The notes under the pieces: generated by a model
Seen by the model: only the letters and a program-made list of their open reading frames with translations
Told to the model about the DNA's origin: nothing
The model's database searches: none
From: an uncultured Rhizobium sp.
GTDB lineage: Bacteria; Pseudomonadota; Alphaproteobacteria; Rhizobiales; Rhizobiaceae
DNA length: 64,000 nt
Direction of reading: 5' to 3'
Assembly (NCBI GenBank): GCA_945952045.1
Contig: CAMFHE010000002.1
Location: forward strand, 124,001-188,000
Shown: piece by piece, positions 24,537-32,666 of the stretch
Layout: each line of letters starts with the position of its first letter
Numbering within the stretch: the stretch's first letter is position 1
Position numbers and translations under genes: made by a program

Positions 24537-25982
24537 TCAGGTCTCGTAAAGCGGCAAGGGAACGGGCGGCTGGGGAATGAAGCCGCCATTCCTGTCCATC
24601 ATTTCATTGAGATAGTCATGTGACTGCTCGAGCCGCCGGGTCGCTGCATTCACATCCACATGGATGAGCTGACCGCCATTCTTGACGATCTTTCCGTCGA
24701 CCAGGACGGTATGGATATTGCGCGAATTGGTTTGGGACACGACCATCGAGCATGGATCCTTGCGGTTCCAACCCGCAAAGGCGATGCCGCGCATGTCCAG
24801 CAGAACGATGTCGCCACGCTTCCCAGGCGTCAGCGAGCCGGTCAGGTGATCGACACCGGCCGCTTTCGCACCGTTGATGGTGATCCAAGAGAGTGCGTCT
24901 CGTGTGGTCCAATGGATCTTCTTCGGGTGGCTGAAATCACGATAATGGGACGCGTCGCCAAGCCATCGGGTGCACTGGAGCACGAGACGGGCATGCGCCA
25001 GCATGTCGCCACTGGTGCTGCTTGTGCAGTCCATGCCCAGGCTTGGGCCCGCCGATGTGAATTTGGTTGCTTCGGCGGTCACGGGATATCCCATTCCCAT
25101 CTGCATTTCGGTTTCCGCACAGAGCGTGACGGAAGCGCCGGACCCTGCAACGATGTCCCATTCGTCCGGATTGGAGAAGGTCATGTGCACGAGATTGACG
25201 TCAGGGCCGAGAAGGCCGTGGCCGGCAAGCGTGTGCATGTCGCGCATGCCGCCATCGGGGACCGCGACCTGGTTGGAGTGGAACGTGATGCGCACGCCCA
25301 GTTCACGGGCAAGGGCAAATTCCTGCGCGACGTCAGCGGCGGGCGCGATAGCCAGTTCCTGAGGCGCGATAGCAAAACCCAGGATGCCCTCGCCTGAGAA
25401 ATGCTCGGCCCGGATCCTGCGCGCCAGTTCGAAACGCCAGTTATGGCTGAGGTTGCGCTCCTGGTTGCCTTCGGTCAACCCCTTGCCGCCGGCAAAAGTA
25501 TTTTCGGTCACCGAGACCATGCCATGCGCATAAAGGCCGCGCACGCCGGATGCTTTCAGCCCCTCGACAGCGGCATGGGCATAGTCCTCGCTGATGATGT
25601 TGTGGCAATAGTCCACCAGTCCGGTGACGCCATTCTCCAGGCAATCGAGGCCGCCGGCATAGTTTGCCGCATACATGTCTTCGGCGCGGTAAAGCGGGGC
25701 CATCTGCAGCCGGAAGCCGCGCAGGTAGTCGGGAATGCGGCCGTCTGCCAAAATGCCCCGCAAACCGGTCTGCCAGGTGTGCCGGTGGGCATCCCACAAT
25801 CCCGGAATGGCAATCATGCCTTCCGCATCGATGACGTCCGCCTCGATTTTCCCGTCACGGTCGATATCCGGGCGGATTTCCCTGATCTGGCCGTCTTCGA
25901 CCAGAATGTCGGCTTTTTCGAAATCACCTATGGCATCGTCCATGCTGACGACGGCAGCGTTCTTGATCAGAATACGTTTCAT
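24537..25982 (-). CDS. ATZ/TRZ-type metal-dependent amidohydrolase
   Basis: The 481-residue protein has the amidohydrolase fold: an N-terminal beta-sandwich strand (ILIKNAAVVSMDDA), metal motif DAHRHTW (HxH with an Arg between), a His in VRITFHSNQVAVP, a His in LVHMTFSNPDEWD and an Asp in GMDCTSSTSGDML. The late TGSLTPGKRGDIVLLD and DGKIVKNGG return to the sandwich. It belongs with deaminases and chlorohydrolases of the ATZ/TRZ, SsnA and guanine-deaminase group. It probably deaminates or dechlorinates a ring compound before ring cleavage, but the substrate is unknown. It is the second gene of a unit with the ketopantoate-reductase-like gene and ends at a strong terminator. Confidence 0.85.
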   Translation of the reverse strand: MKRILIKNAAVVSMDDAIGDFEKADILVEDGQIREIRPDIDRDGKIEADVIDAEGMIAIPGLWDAHRHTWQTGLRGILADGRIPDYLRGFRLQMAPLYRAEDMYAANYAGGLDCLENGVTGLVDYCHNIISEDYAHAAVEGLKASGVRGLYAHGMVSVTENTFAGGKGLTEGNQERNLSHNWRFELARRIRAEHFSGEGILGFAIAPQELAIAPAADVAQEFALARELGVRITFHSNQVAVPDGGMRDMHTLAGHGLLGPDVNLVHMTFSNPDEWDIVAGSGASVTLCAETEMQMGMGYPVTAEATKFTSAGPSLGMDCTSSTSGDMLAHARLVLQCTRWLGDASHYRDFSHPKKIHWTTRDALSWITINGAKAAGVDHLTGSLTPGKRGDIVLLDMRGIAFAGWNRKDPCSMVVSQTNSRNIHTVLVDGKIVKNGGQLIHVDVNAATRRLEQSHDYLNEMMDRNGGFIPQPPVPLPLYET

Positions 25983-26102
25983 GGTTCTGTAGTCCTTTGC
26001 TGCGAATGCTGAAGCGCAACGGCGCTCGCATCTTGCCGCGCCCGAGAATCGAATAGGATTGCGTCTTGAAGTGCCGGCTGGCCGTGCCGGCCGGAATTGG
26101 CT

Positions 26103-27188
26103 TTATTGAACAGGTCTGGGGGCCATCCCCAGGACATTGCCGAGCTTTGGGGCATGCTCGGCCATTGCTGCTTCGATCAATGGCCGGTTTGAAAGATCGA
26201 AGGGCAGTTCGCCGCGCTCCACCTTGAGCGCCAGTTCCGCCGTCAGCGCGTTGAGCGGCGCTTTCAATCCGTATTTGCCCGCAATTCGCGCCACATGACC
26301 GTTGAGTTCCTGCGCCTCGTTGCGCCGACCCTTGCGCCAATCCTGCAGGCAGGTGGTCTCCGTATTGGGAAGGCAGAAAGACGAAAGCACCTTTCCGAAC
26401 AATGCATCGGCGAAATCGTCGGGACTGGAGGTATCGACATCCTCCGCCATGCCGAGAATAGGCATCAGGATTGCTCCGTCGGCCGCGGCCGCATTGACGG
26501 CTTCCCGTCCGGTCGCCAGCATGAAATTCAACAGCAGCGGATCTTCGGCCGCTTCCATCAACGGCAATCCGACAAGCGCCGATGTCACCAATTCCGCAGC
26601 ATTGACGGCCAATTTCATCCATTTCGCCGAATGAATGTCATCCACGACATCGACGCGGCCGGCAGCACTCAGCACGTCTGCGGCACGCCTGACGCGGTCG
26701 GCGCCCACGGCTTCGCTTTTTTCAATTGCAAACCACGACTCGCTGCGCGGCGTTTGCCTCTGCACGCGTCCCGGAACATACATGTTGGCCGTGACTTCGA
26801 TGACCGCGCCGAGACTGCGTTCTGTTCCGACGATCGAAGCGATGTCGTCCCGGGTCATGCCATTCTGCACCCCGACCACCACGCCGCTTTCGGACAAGAT
26901 CGGCTTGATCAGCTCAACGGCCCATCGCGTATCATAGGCTTTGACGCCCAGAAAAACGACGTCGAACGGCTCGCGTATCTCGCTGACCTGGCAGAGATGC
27001 CTCGTTTCGACCTGCGTTACTTCTTCGGTCCCATCCGGGTAGCGAACCGTAATCCCATCCCGACGCATGGCTTCCACGTGATCGGGCCATTGGTCGATCA
27101 AAGTGATGTCATGTCCGCTGCGCGCTATGTCTGCAGCAATGCCGGCGCCGTTTGCGCCGGTGCCCAGATAAGCGATCCGAAAAGTCAT
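26103..27188 (-). CDS. ketopantoate reductase family (ApbA/PanE-like) oxidoreductase
   Basis: The 361-residue protein has a Rossmann NAD(P) motif at the start (IAYLGTGANGAGIAADIARSGHDITLID), the FDVVFLGVKAYDT segment, VGVQNGMTRDDIA, and the C-terminal helical domain with the conserved Lys of HSAKWMKLAVNAAELVTSALVG. It is longer than PanE (about 300), like the catabolic 2-dehydropantoate 2-reductase-like proteins in aromatic and sugar clusters. ATG 27188 follows GGGGGTAGCAGA. It is divergent from the maleylacetate reductase across 550 bases and is followed by the amidohydrolase. The reaction, reduction of a 2-oxo compound, is inferred from the family. Confidence 0.85.
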   Translation of the reverse strand: MTFRIAYLGTGANGAGIAADIARSGHDITLIDQWPDHVEAMRRDGITVRYPDGTEEVTQVETRHLCQVSEIREPFDVVFLGVKAYDTRWAVELIKPILSESGVVVGVQNGMTRDDIASIVGTERSLGAVIEVTANMYVPGRVQRQTPRSESWFAIEKSEAVGADRVRRAADVLSAAGRVDVVDDIHSAKWMKLAVNAAELVTSALVGLPLMEAAEDPLLLNFMLATGREAVNAAAADGAILMPILGMAEDVDTSSPDDFADALFGKVLSSFCLPNTETTCLQDWRKGRRNEAQELNGHVARIAGKYGLKAPLNALTAELALKVERGELPFDLSNRPLIEAAMAEHAPKLGNVLGMAPRPVQ

Positions 27189-27738
27189 TCTGCTACCCCC
27201 GATTTTCCTGTGCGCATCGCAGATGCGCTGCCGGCATGGCATTCGGACAACCTCTCCCCTCACGGAAAAACGGCTCCCGCTTCAACCTCCATGCCTCCAA
27301 CTATCGACAATCTTAGTGACAGCACGACTGCGGTGTCCAGCGGTCTCCACCACGAACAGGAACTGGTATCGTCGAAAATCGATTGACTGAAACGGGAATA
27401 ATCCAGGGGTAGCGATCGCCTGCGCGCCTCGCAAAGCCGTATTTCCAAACGAGGCAAGAATGATATTTTATTCATATAAAACATAGCACTATAGGAATTA
27501 TTCGGCATTTGTCCGTCACCCGGAAAATGTCGATATCGCGCAATCTTGCCCATGGTGAGTTGCAGCTTGCGGCGCAGTTATTTGCGTTTTTTGCAAAGAT
27601 GATTTTCAAACTGCGGACATTCCAAGCCGGTTTCAGACCTGCGAAGTTCCCTTCCGTGCATGGCCAGGATGGGCCTGCGGCGGCGGCGCGCCGCGATACC
27701 AGATGATTTTGCAATGCAAGCAAATGCAGGGAGCGTGA
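27189..27738. promoter_or_regulatory. divergent 550-base regulatory region
   Basis: This region separates the ketopantoate-reductase-like gene (minus) from maleylacetate reductase (plus). I see no gene in it. The middle is AT-rich and contains a small palindrome, TTTTAT-TCAT-ATAAAA, at 27466-27481. GGGAGCGTGA precedes ATG 27739. Binding by the LysR protein at 29352 is possible, but I could not find a convincing T-N11-A pair shared with the LysR promoter. Confidence 0.4.
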
Positions 27739-28806
27739 ATGCAGGACTTTGTCTATAAATCCAATCGCAGCCATGTGATTTTCGGAACCGGCACGATCGC
27801 TCAGCTTGGCGCCGAGCTGCATCGACTGGGATCGAAAAAGCCGCTTTTCCTGTCGACCCCGCAACAGAGCGAGCAGGTTGCCGGCATGGCTGCCGCGTTT
27901 GGCGGCGAAAATACGCTGCTTTTCGACAAGGCGCGGATGCACACGCCTTCCGATATTACCGATGAAGCAGAAAAAATCCTGCGCGAATCAGGTGCGGACG
28001 GGCTTGTTGCCATCGGCGGTGGCTCGACGATCGGACTTGGCAAAGCGCTTGCCCTTCGAAGTGGCCTGCCGCAGCTCGTCGTTCCCACCACCTATGCCGG
28101 GTCTGAAATGACGCCGATTCTGGGGGAGACGGCCAATGGCGAGAAGAGAACCATCAACGATGAGAGAGTGCTTCCGAACGCGGTCATCTATGATGTCGAC
28201 CTGACGATGTCATTGCCGGCGAAAATGGCGGGCTTGAGCGGAATGAACGCGATTGCCCACGCCGTGGAAGCCTTGTACGCTAGGGAAGCCAATCCGGTGA
28301 CCTCGCTTTTTGCGGTGGAAGCAATAGGATCGCTTGCCAGAGCCCTGCCTGATATTGCCGCCGATCCCTCCGACAGGGAGGCGCGCGGAAACGCGCTTTA
28401 TGGCGCATGGCTGTCGGGCATATGCCTTGGCGTCGCTGGAATGGCGCTTCATCACAAGCTTTGCCACACGCTTGGAGGCATGTTCGACCTGCCGCATGCG
28501 GAGACGCACACGATCGTGCTGCCTCACGCGCTGGCTTACAATTCCGTTGCCATTCCCGGCACGATGGACAAGCTCCGTCTCGCGCTTCAGACGGACGATC
28601 CGGCACTGGAACTCTATAAAATCGGAAAATCGATCGGTGCGCCGCAGGGGCTGAAATCGATCGGGATGCCCGCAGAAAACGTGGAGAGGGTGGTTCAAGC
28701 GGCGCTGGCGCGACCTTACTGGAATCCGCGTCCGCTTGAAAAGGCAGGGCTTACCGAGCTTGTCGGCAATGCCTATGAAGGCGCGCCGCCGCGTTCCGAT
28801 CGATAA
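27739..28806 (+). CDS. maleylacetate reductase (iron-alcohol-dehydrogenase family)
   Basis: The 355-residue protein has the N-terminal NAD-binding half (RSHVIFGTGTIAQLGAELHRLG, GADGLVAIGGGSTIGLGKALAL, PTTYAGSEMTPILGET) and the C-terminal metal-site half with SGMNAIAHAVEALYA, GVAGMALHHKLCHTLGGMFDLPHAETHTIVLPHALAYN. These are the characteristic motifs of maleylacetate reductases such as those of chlorocatechol and resorcinol pathways. It reduces maleylacetate with NAD(P)H to 3-oxoadipate. Together with the intradiol dioxygenase at 19200 this gives the lower hydroxyquinol pathway. No 3-oxoadipate CoA-transferase or thiolase is in the window, so 3-oxoadipate must go to a pathway elsewhere. Confidence 0.92.
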   Translation: MQDFVYKSNRSHVIFGTGTIAQLGAELHRLGSKKPLFLSTPQQSEQVAGMAAAFGGENTLLFDKARMHTPSDITDEAEKILRESGADGLVAIGGGSTIGLGKALALRSGLPQLVVPTTYAGSEMTPILGETANGEKRTINDERVLPNAVIYDVDLTMSLPAKMAGLSGMNAIAHAVEALYAREANPVTSLFAVEAIGSLARALPDIAADPSDREARGNALYGAWLSGICLGVAGMALHHKLCHTLGGMFDLPHAETHTIVLPHALAYNSVAIPGTMDKLRLALQTDDPALELYKIGKSIGAPQGLKSIGMPAENVERVVQAALARPYWNPRPLEKAGLTELVGNAYEGAPPRSDR

Positions 28807-28821
28807 GGCAAACGCATTGAA

Positions 28822-28849
28822 ATGGTTCAATGCCTGGGCATTGAACCAT
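28822..28849. terminator. bidirectional hairpin between convergent genes
   Basis: ATGGTTCAATGCC and GGCATTGAACCAT form a perfect 13-bp stem with a two-base gap. It sits between the stop codons of maleylacetate reductase (plus) and the Dabb gene (minus). There is no T-tract, so it may work by blocking readthrough or exonucleases. Confidence 0.6.
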
Positions 28850-28858
28850 CCATCTCAG

Positions 28859-29179
28859 TTATCCGGCCAAGGCATTTTCGTGGACGCTGTAATCGACTTG
28901 AAACCGCGCGATGCGCAGATCACCCAGTTCCTGCCGTACCTGAAGGTGGGACGGATGAACGGCGTATTCCGCGAGCGCTTCCTGCGACGAGAACACGGTG
29001 TAGAGCACCACGTCGCAGGCATAATCGACGCGGCTGACATCGATGCCGACTTCCAGTTCGACAAGCCCCGGGACCTTGCCGCGCAACCCCTCGAACTTCG
29101 CTTTCACGGTCTGCGCAGCTTCCGCCCTCTCCTCGTCGTTCTTGCCGCTGACGTTCCACATGACGATATGCTTGATCAT
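28859..29179 (-). CDS. Dabb (stress-responsive alpha/beta barrel) family protein
   Basis: The 106-residue protein begins MIKHIVMWNVSGKNDEERAEAAQTVKAKFEGLRGKVPGLVELEVGIDVSR and ends with HPSHLQVRQELGDLRIARFQVDYSV, the A/B-barrel (Dabb, PF07876-type) pattern with the His of KHIVMW and the VHPSHLQV motif. Family members include small cyclases and proteins found in catabolic clusters; few have known reactions. GGGGGTAGA precedes the ATG. It is divergent from the LysR gene at 29352 and shares the neighbourhood with maleylacetate reductase, so it is likely part of the same aromatic cassette. Confidence 0.8.
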   Translation of the reverse strand: MIKHIVMWNVSGKNDEERAEAAQTVKAKFEGLRGKVPGLVELEVGIDVSRVDYACDVVLYTVFSSQEALAEYAVHPSHLQVRQELGDLRIARFQVDYSVHENALAG

Positions 29180-29351
29180 TCTACCCCCGTTTCAACTCAA
29201 TGACGCGTTTTCGTCCAGTGGTGCTAGGCTATAGGGTGCGGGAAAAGATGGAATTGGGTCATCGGGCAAAATTCAATTGCAGATATTGCAACAAAGGGCA
29301 GCGCGGGTTTGCAAGTCTCGCCAGACATAAGACGCCGGGGAGGAGTGTGTG

Positions 29352-30266
29352 ATGGATCGTTTCAGCGAACTGGAGGTGCTGGTGCAGATCTTCGAAGCCG
29401 GAAGCATCAGCAAGGCCGCGAAGAATCTCGGCCAGTCGGTTTCCGCCGTCAGCCGCTACCTGTCATCTCTTGAGGAGCGTCTGGGGGTTCGACTTGTAAA
29501 CCGTAGCACACGCCAGACGTCCTTCACCGAAGAAGGCGAGAATTTTTATACCCATGCCAAATCCATCCTTTTTGATCTCAAGGATGCGGAAGCACAGGTG
29601 AGCGGTGTTTCGCATTCGCCAAGCGGGACCTTGAAACTGACGGCATCCACCTCGTTTTCACTGCTGCACCTCATGCCGCTCATTCCGGAGTTCACCCGCC
29701 AGTATCCAAAGATTTCAATCGATATCGCCGCGTCGAACCGCTATCTCGACATTATCGAACAGGGTGTCGATCTCGCCATCCGGACAAGGCGGATGGAAGA
29801 AGACAGCACGATCACGATTCGAAAACTGGCGGCGACGCGTCGCAGACTGGTCGCGTCTCCTTCCTATCTCGAAAAAATGGGCGTGCCATCTCATCCAGAA
29901 GATCTCGAAAGGCATCGGATCCTGGCTTACTTACTTGCAGATGATCCCTTGCGCCTGCATCTGCAGAAGAACAATTCGAAGATCACGGTCAACATCAAGC
30001 CGTTTCTGACAAGCAATGAGGGACAATTGCTGATGAGTGGCGCGCGGGCCGGCATGGGCATTATTGCGCAACCTTCCTATATCGTTCAGAAGGATCTCGA
30101 TGAAGGAACGCTTGTCCGGGTTCTCGACGACTGGGACCTGCCGCAACTGACGATCAACATGGCCTTTCCATCAAGACGGCATCTCCCCGCGAAAACGCGC
30201 CTCTTCATCGATTTTCTGCATGAGCATTTTCGGCAAAACGATTATGAAAAGCTCTGGCTTTCGTAA
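29352..30266 (+). CDS. LysR-family transcriptional regulator
   Basis: The 304-residue protein has the LysR HTH (FSELEVLVQIFEAGSISKAAKNLGQSVSAVSRYLSSLEERLGVRLVNRSTRQ, residues 3-58) and a substrate-binding domain with FLTSNEGQLLMSGARAGMGIIAQPSYIV. The start ATG 29352 follows GGGGAGGAGTGTGTG. It is divergent from the Dabb gene with 172 bases between them and is the likely regulator of the aromatic cassette 19200-29179. The lower GC of the third positions compared with the amine cluster hints at a different origin for this cassette. Confidence 0.87.
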   Translation: MDRFSELEVLVQIFEAGSISKAAKNLGQSVSAVSRYLSSLEERLGVRLVNRSTRQTSFTEEGENFYTHAKSILFDLKDAEAQVSGVSHSPSGTLKLTASTSFSLLHLMPLIPEFTRQYPKISIDIAASNRYLDIIEQGVDLAIRTRRMEEDSTITIRKLAATRRRLVASPSYLEKMGVPSHPEDLERHRILAYLLADDPLRLHLQKNNSKITVNIKPFLTSNEGQLLMSGARAGMGIIAQPSYIVQKDLDEGTLVRVLDDWDLPQLTINMAFPSRRHLPAKTRLFIDFLHEHFRQNDYEKLWLS

Positions 30267-30624
30267 AATGAGGCGGCGGCGAACTCGACCTATCCTGGCC
30301 TCGTTGACGGCAAACCGACGGCTTAGAAATCCTGTCGCTTTGGTCGTCGGCCAGTCGGGCCCGGATCAAAGGATAGGATGATCCTGCTGAAACTCATTGC
30401 CGCGGTCGCAGGCGTTGCTTCCGGACCGGCACGGGCGAGCCGAAATCGACACGGATGTCGAGAATGGCGATCGCACCGCAGAAGGAGGGCGCATTGCCCT
30501 CCAATCCCGCACCGAGGGATGTCAAGGCTTGGCACCCGGTAGTCCGATTGTTCCAGCGCAATCCGGCAGGACCGATGATGAGCGGTGACCGGGTTTTCGC
30601 GCACCCGCATCCTGTCTGCGGCTG
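30267..30624. other. intergenic region, no recognised gene
   Basis: These 358 bases separate the LysR stop (plus) from the end of the EamA transporter gene (minus). Coding-like base periodicity persists and short open stretches exist on both strands, so it may contain a decayed gene, but I recognise no family in any frame. No T-tailed terminator is visible. Confidence 0.4.
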
Positions 30625-31536
30625 CTACGGACTTGCAGCGTCGGCCAACCGTTTCGCAGGCCAGGTCATAGCAATGACACCTGCAAGGATGCATACCAAG
30701 CCCAGCCAGGCCATCGGCATCAGCGTTTCCCCGAGAAACAGCACGCCGATGGCGACGCCTATCGGCACACGCATATAGGCCTGCGCCGTCGTGCCGACCG
30801 AACCGAGCGTTTGAAGCAGCCGGAAGTAGATCACAAAGGCGAGTGCCGTCGAAAAGACGGATAGGCCGAGAAGCGCGGCGAGCGAGCCGCCGCTGGGCGT
30901 CAGCGTCCATGGGCGGTCGACAATCACGCTGACGGGGATGAGAAGGACCGCACCGCAGATCATCGATCCGGCAGCCGGTAGCATCGGGTCCATGCCCCGG
31001 AAATTCTTGCCGAAAATCGCGGCACCCGCATAGGAGATCGTCGCCGTGACGATGGCGAACTGTGCCCAGGCCTGATGGCCGAGGCCGGCCAGCGCTTCGA
31101 AGCCGACGATGAGGCAGACCCCGAGCAGGCCGGCGAAAACCCCCAACAGCTTGCGGCTGGTCACCGCCTCGTGACGGGTGATGAGGACGGTCAGCAGGAA
31201 GGTGAAGATCGGCGAGGTCGAATTGAGAATGGTCGCGAGGCCCGCATCGGTGGTCTGTTCGGCCCAGGCGATCAGCGTGAACGGAATGACGCTGTTCAGG
31301 CAGGCCTGGAAGAGAAAGCGGCCCCAGCTCACGCGATCCCTTGGCAGCGACAGGCCGCGCGCCTTCACGAGAAGGAGGAGCAGGCTTCCGGCAATCAGCG
31401 TCCGGGTCGCGATCAGCGTTATCGGCGGGATCGTCTCGACACCGATCTTGATGAAGGTGTAGGACGAGCCCCAAAGGGTCGACAGCAGGAGCAACAGGGC
31501 GAGGTCCGCCGTCCGGTTTGTTGGTTCAGATGACAT
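30625..31536 (-). CDS. EamA/DMT-superfamily transporter
   Basis: The 303-residue protein has ten hydrophobic segments in two EamA repeats (LALLLLLSTLWGSSYTFIKIGVETIPPITLIATRTLIAG and YAGAAIFGKNFRGMDPMLPAAGSMICGAVLLI). I chose ATG 31536 (MSSEPTNRT) because AAAGG lies just upstream; the frame is open 18 codons further. EamA proteins are usually exporters of metabolites or amino acids, or of unknown substrate. It is the last gene of a minus-strand group with the DapA-family enzyme and MocR regulator; the gap to the DapA stop is 72 bases. Confidence 0.85.
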   Translation of the reverse strand: MSSEPTNRTADLALLLLLSTLWGSSYTFIKIGVETIPPITLIATRTLIAGSLLLLLVKARGLSLPRDRVSWGRFLFQACLNSVIPFTLIAWAEQTTDAGLATILNSTSPIFTFLLTVLITRHEAVTSRKLLGVFAGLLGVCLIVGFEALAGLGHQAWAQFAIVTATISYAGAAIFGKNFRGMDPMLPAAGSMICGAVLLIPVSVIVDRPWTLTPSGGSLAALLGLSVFSTALAFVIYFRLLQTLGSVGTTAQAYMRVPIGVAIGVLFLGETLMPMAWLGLVCILAGVIAMTWPAKRLADAASP

Positions 31537-31608
31537 TCCCGCCTTTTCCCGCCTCTCTGCGCCTATCCTGCCGATCACCTGTCGAAGCATCGCGTCAAAC
31601 CCGTCCGT

Positions 31609-32520
31609 TCATGCTGGCTCTGCCTGAGCATCCAGGCTGTCGAGCGCCGCCTTCACCCGGGCGATATCGGCAGGACCCAAAGACAGGATCGGCCTTGGCG
31701 GAGCGACGCAGCAGAGGCCGAGAAGATCGGCGACGGCATACATGACGCGAAAACTGCCGAATTCCTTGAACAGGGTCCAAAGCGGCTGGAAAGCCCGGTC
31801 CAGCCGCTCGGCTTCGGCCCGGTCGCCGGTCATCGCGGTGCGCGCCAGCGCCAGCGCCTCGGTCGGCAGCAGACCGGCGACGACGCTGTACCAGCCATCC
31901 CCGCCCGCAAGCAGCGACCCCGCCGCACCCCAATCGCCGCTGTAGCCGATGGAAAAGCCAGCAGGTGTTATAGCGCGCAGCCGGGCAAGCTCGCCGCGGA
32001 AATCGCCGTCCGCCGGCAGCGGCATCTTGATGGCGGCAATGCCGGGCAGCTTTGCCAGCCGCGCGATCAGGCCGTCGCTGAAGATGAAACGGGTCGTGCC
32101 GGGATTGTTGTAGATGCAGAGCGGCAGGCCGCCCGCCGCCACGACCGAAGACATATGCTGGAAGACCTCCTCCTCGGTCAGCGGGGTGTAGGACATCGGC
32201 GCCAGAAGCAGGCCATCGGCCCCCGCCGCCTTGGCATCGCGGGCCAGCGCCTCGGCCTCATCCGTGCGTAGCGCGCCGACGCCGACGATGACCGGGATCT
32301 TGCCGCCGACGCTTTCCATCGCCGCGTCAACGGCGCGGCGCCGCTCGTCGCGCGACAGGAAGGCATAACCGCCGGTGCTGCCGAGCAGGCCGATGGAATC
32401 GACGCCGGCATCAGCGATGCGCTTCAGCAGGCGCGCAAGTGCTACCGTGTCGACGCGGCCACTCGCATCCGTCGGCGTGATGGAAAAGGCCGAAAGGCCG
32501 CTGAAGAGGGTCATCGTCAT
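31609..32520 (-). CDS. dihydrodipicolinate synthase (DapA) family aldolase/lyase
   Basis: The 303-residue (beta/alpha)8 barrel starts FSGLSAFSITPTDASGRVDTVALARLLKRIADAGVDSIGLLGSTGGYAFLS. It has the catalytic Tyr in LCIYNNPGTTRF and the Schiff-base Lys in LPGIAAIKMPLP. The substrate-binding GSTGGY differs from the GTTGE of true DapA, so it is probably not the lysine-biosynthesis enzyme. Catabolic relatives include 4-hydroxy-2-ketoglutarate aldolase-like, 5-keto-4-deoxy-glucarate dehydratase and pyrroline-4-hydroxy-2-carboxylate deaminase. With the enolase-superfamily enzyme at 35320 a hydroxyproline or sugar-acid route is conceivable. The exact reaction is not determined. Confidence 0.82.
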   Translation of the reverse strand: MTMTLFSGLSAFSITPTDASGRVDTVALARLLKRIADAGVDSIGLLGSTGGYAFLSRDERRRAVDAAMESVGGKIPVIVGVGALRTDEAEALARDAKAAGADGLLLAPMSYTPLTEEEVFQHMSSVVAAGGLPLCIYNNPGTTRFIFSDGLIARLAKLPGIAAIKMPLPADGDFRGELARLRAITPAGFSIGYSGDWGAAGSLLAGGDGWYSVVAGLLPTEALALARTAMTGDRAEAERLDRAFQPLWTLFKEFGSFRVMYAVADLLGLCCVAPPRPILSLGPADIARVKAALDSLDAQAEPA

Positions 32521-32666
32521 TCTCGCGTGTTCGAATAAATGCGGTCAGGTGAATCGATCGGCAGCGCGCTTCGCCGCTTCGACCAATACCGAGCAATCTG
32601 GCGGGCCTGAAGCGCCAGTTCGGTCCGAAAGACGTGGTCCAGTTGACCTGCGTTCACACGGTCTTG

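Noticed and set aside
30267..30624. Possible decayed gene between lysR and the EamA transporter
   Set aside because: Short open stretches on both strands but no recognisable family, start or ribosome-binding site.
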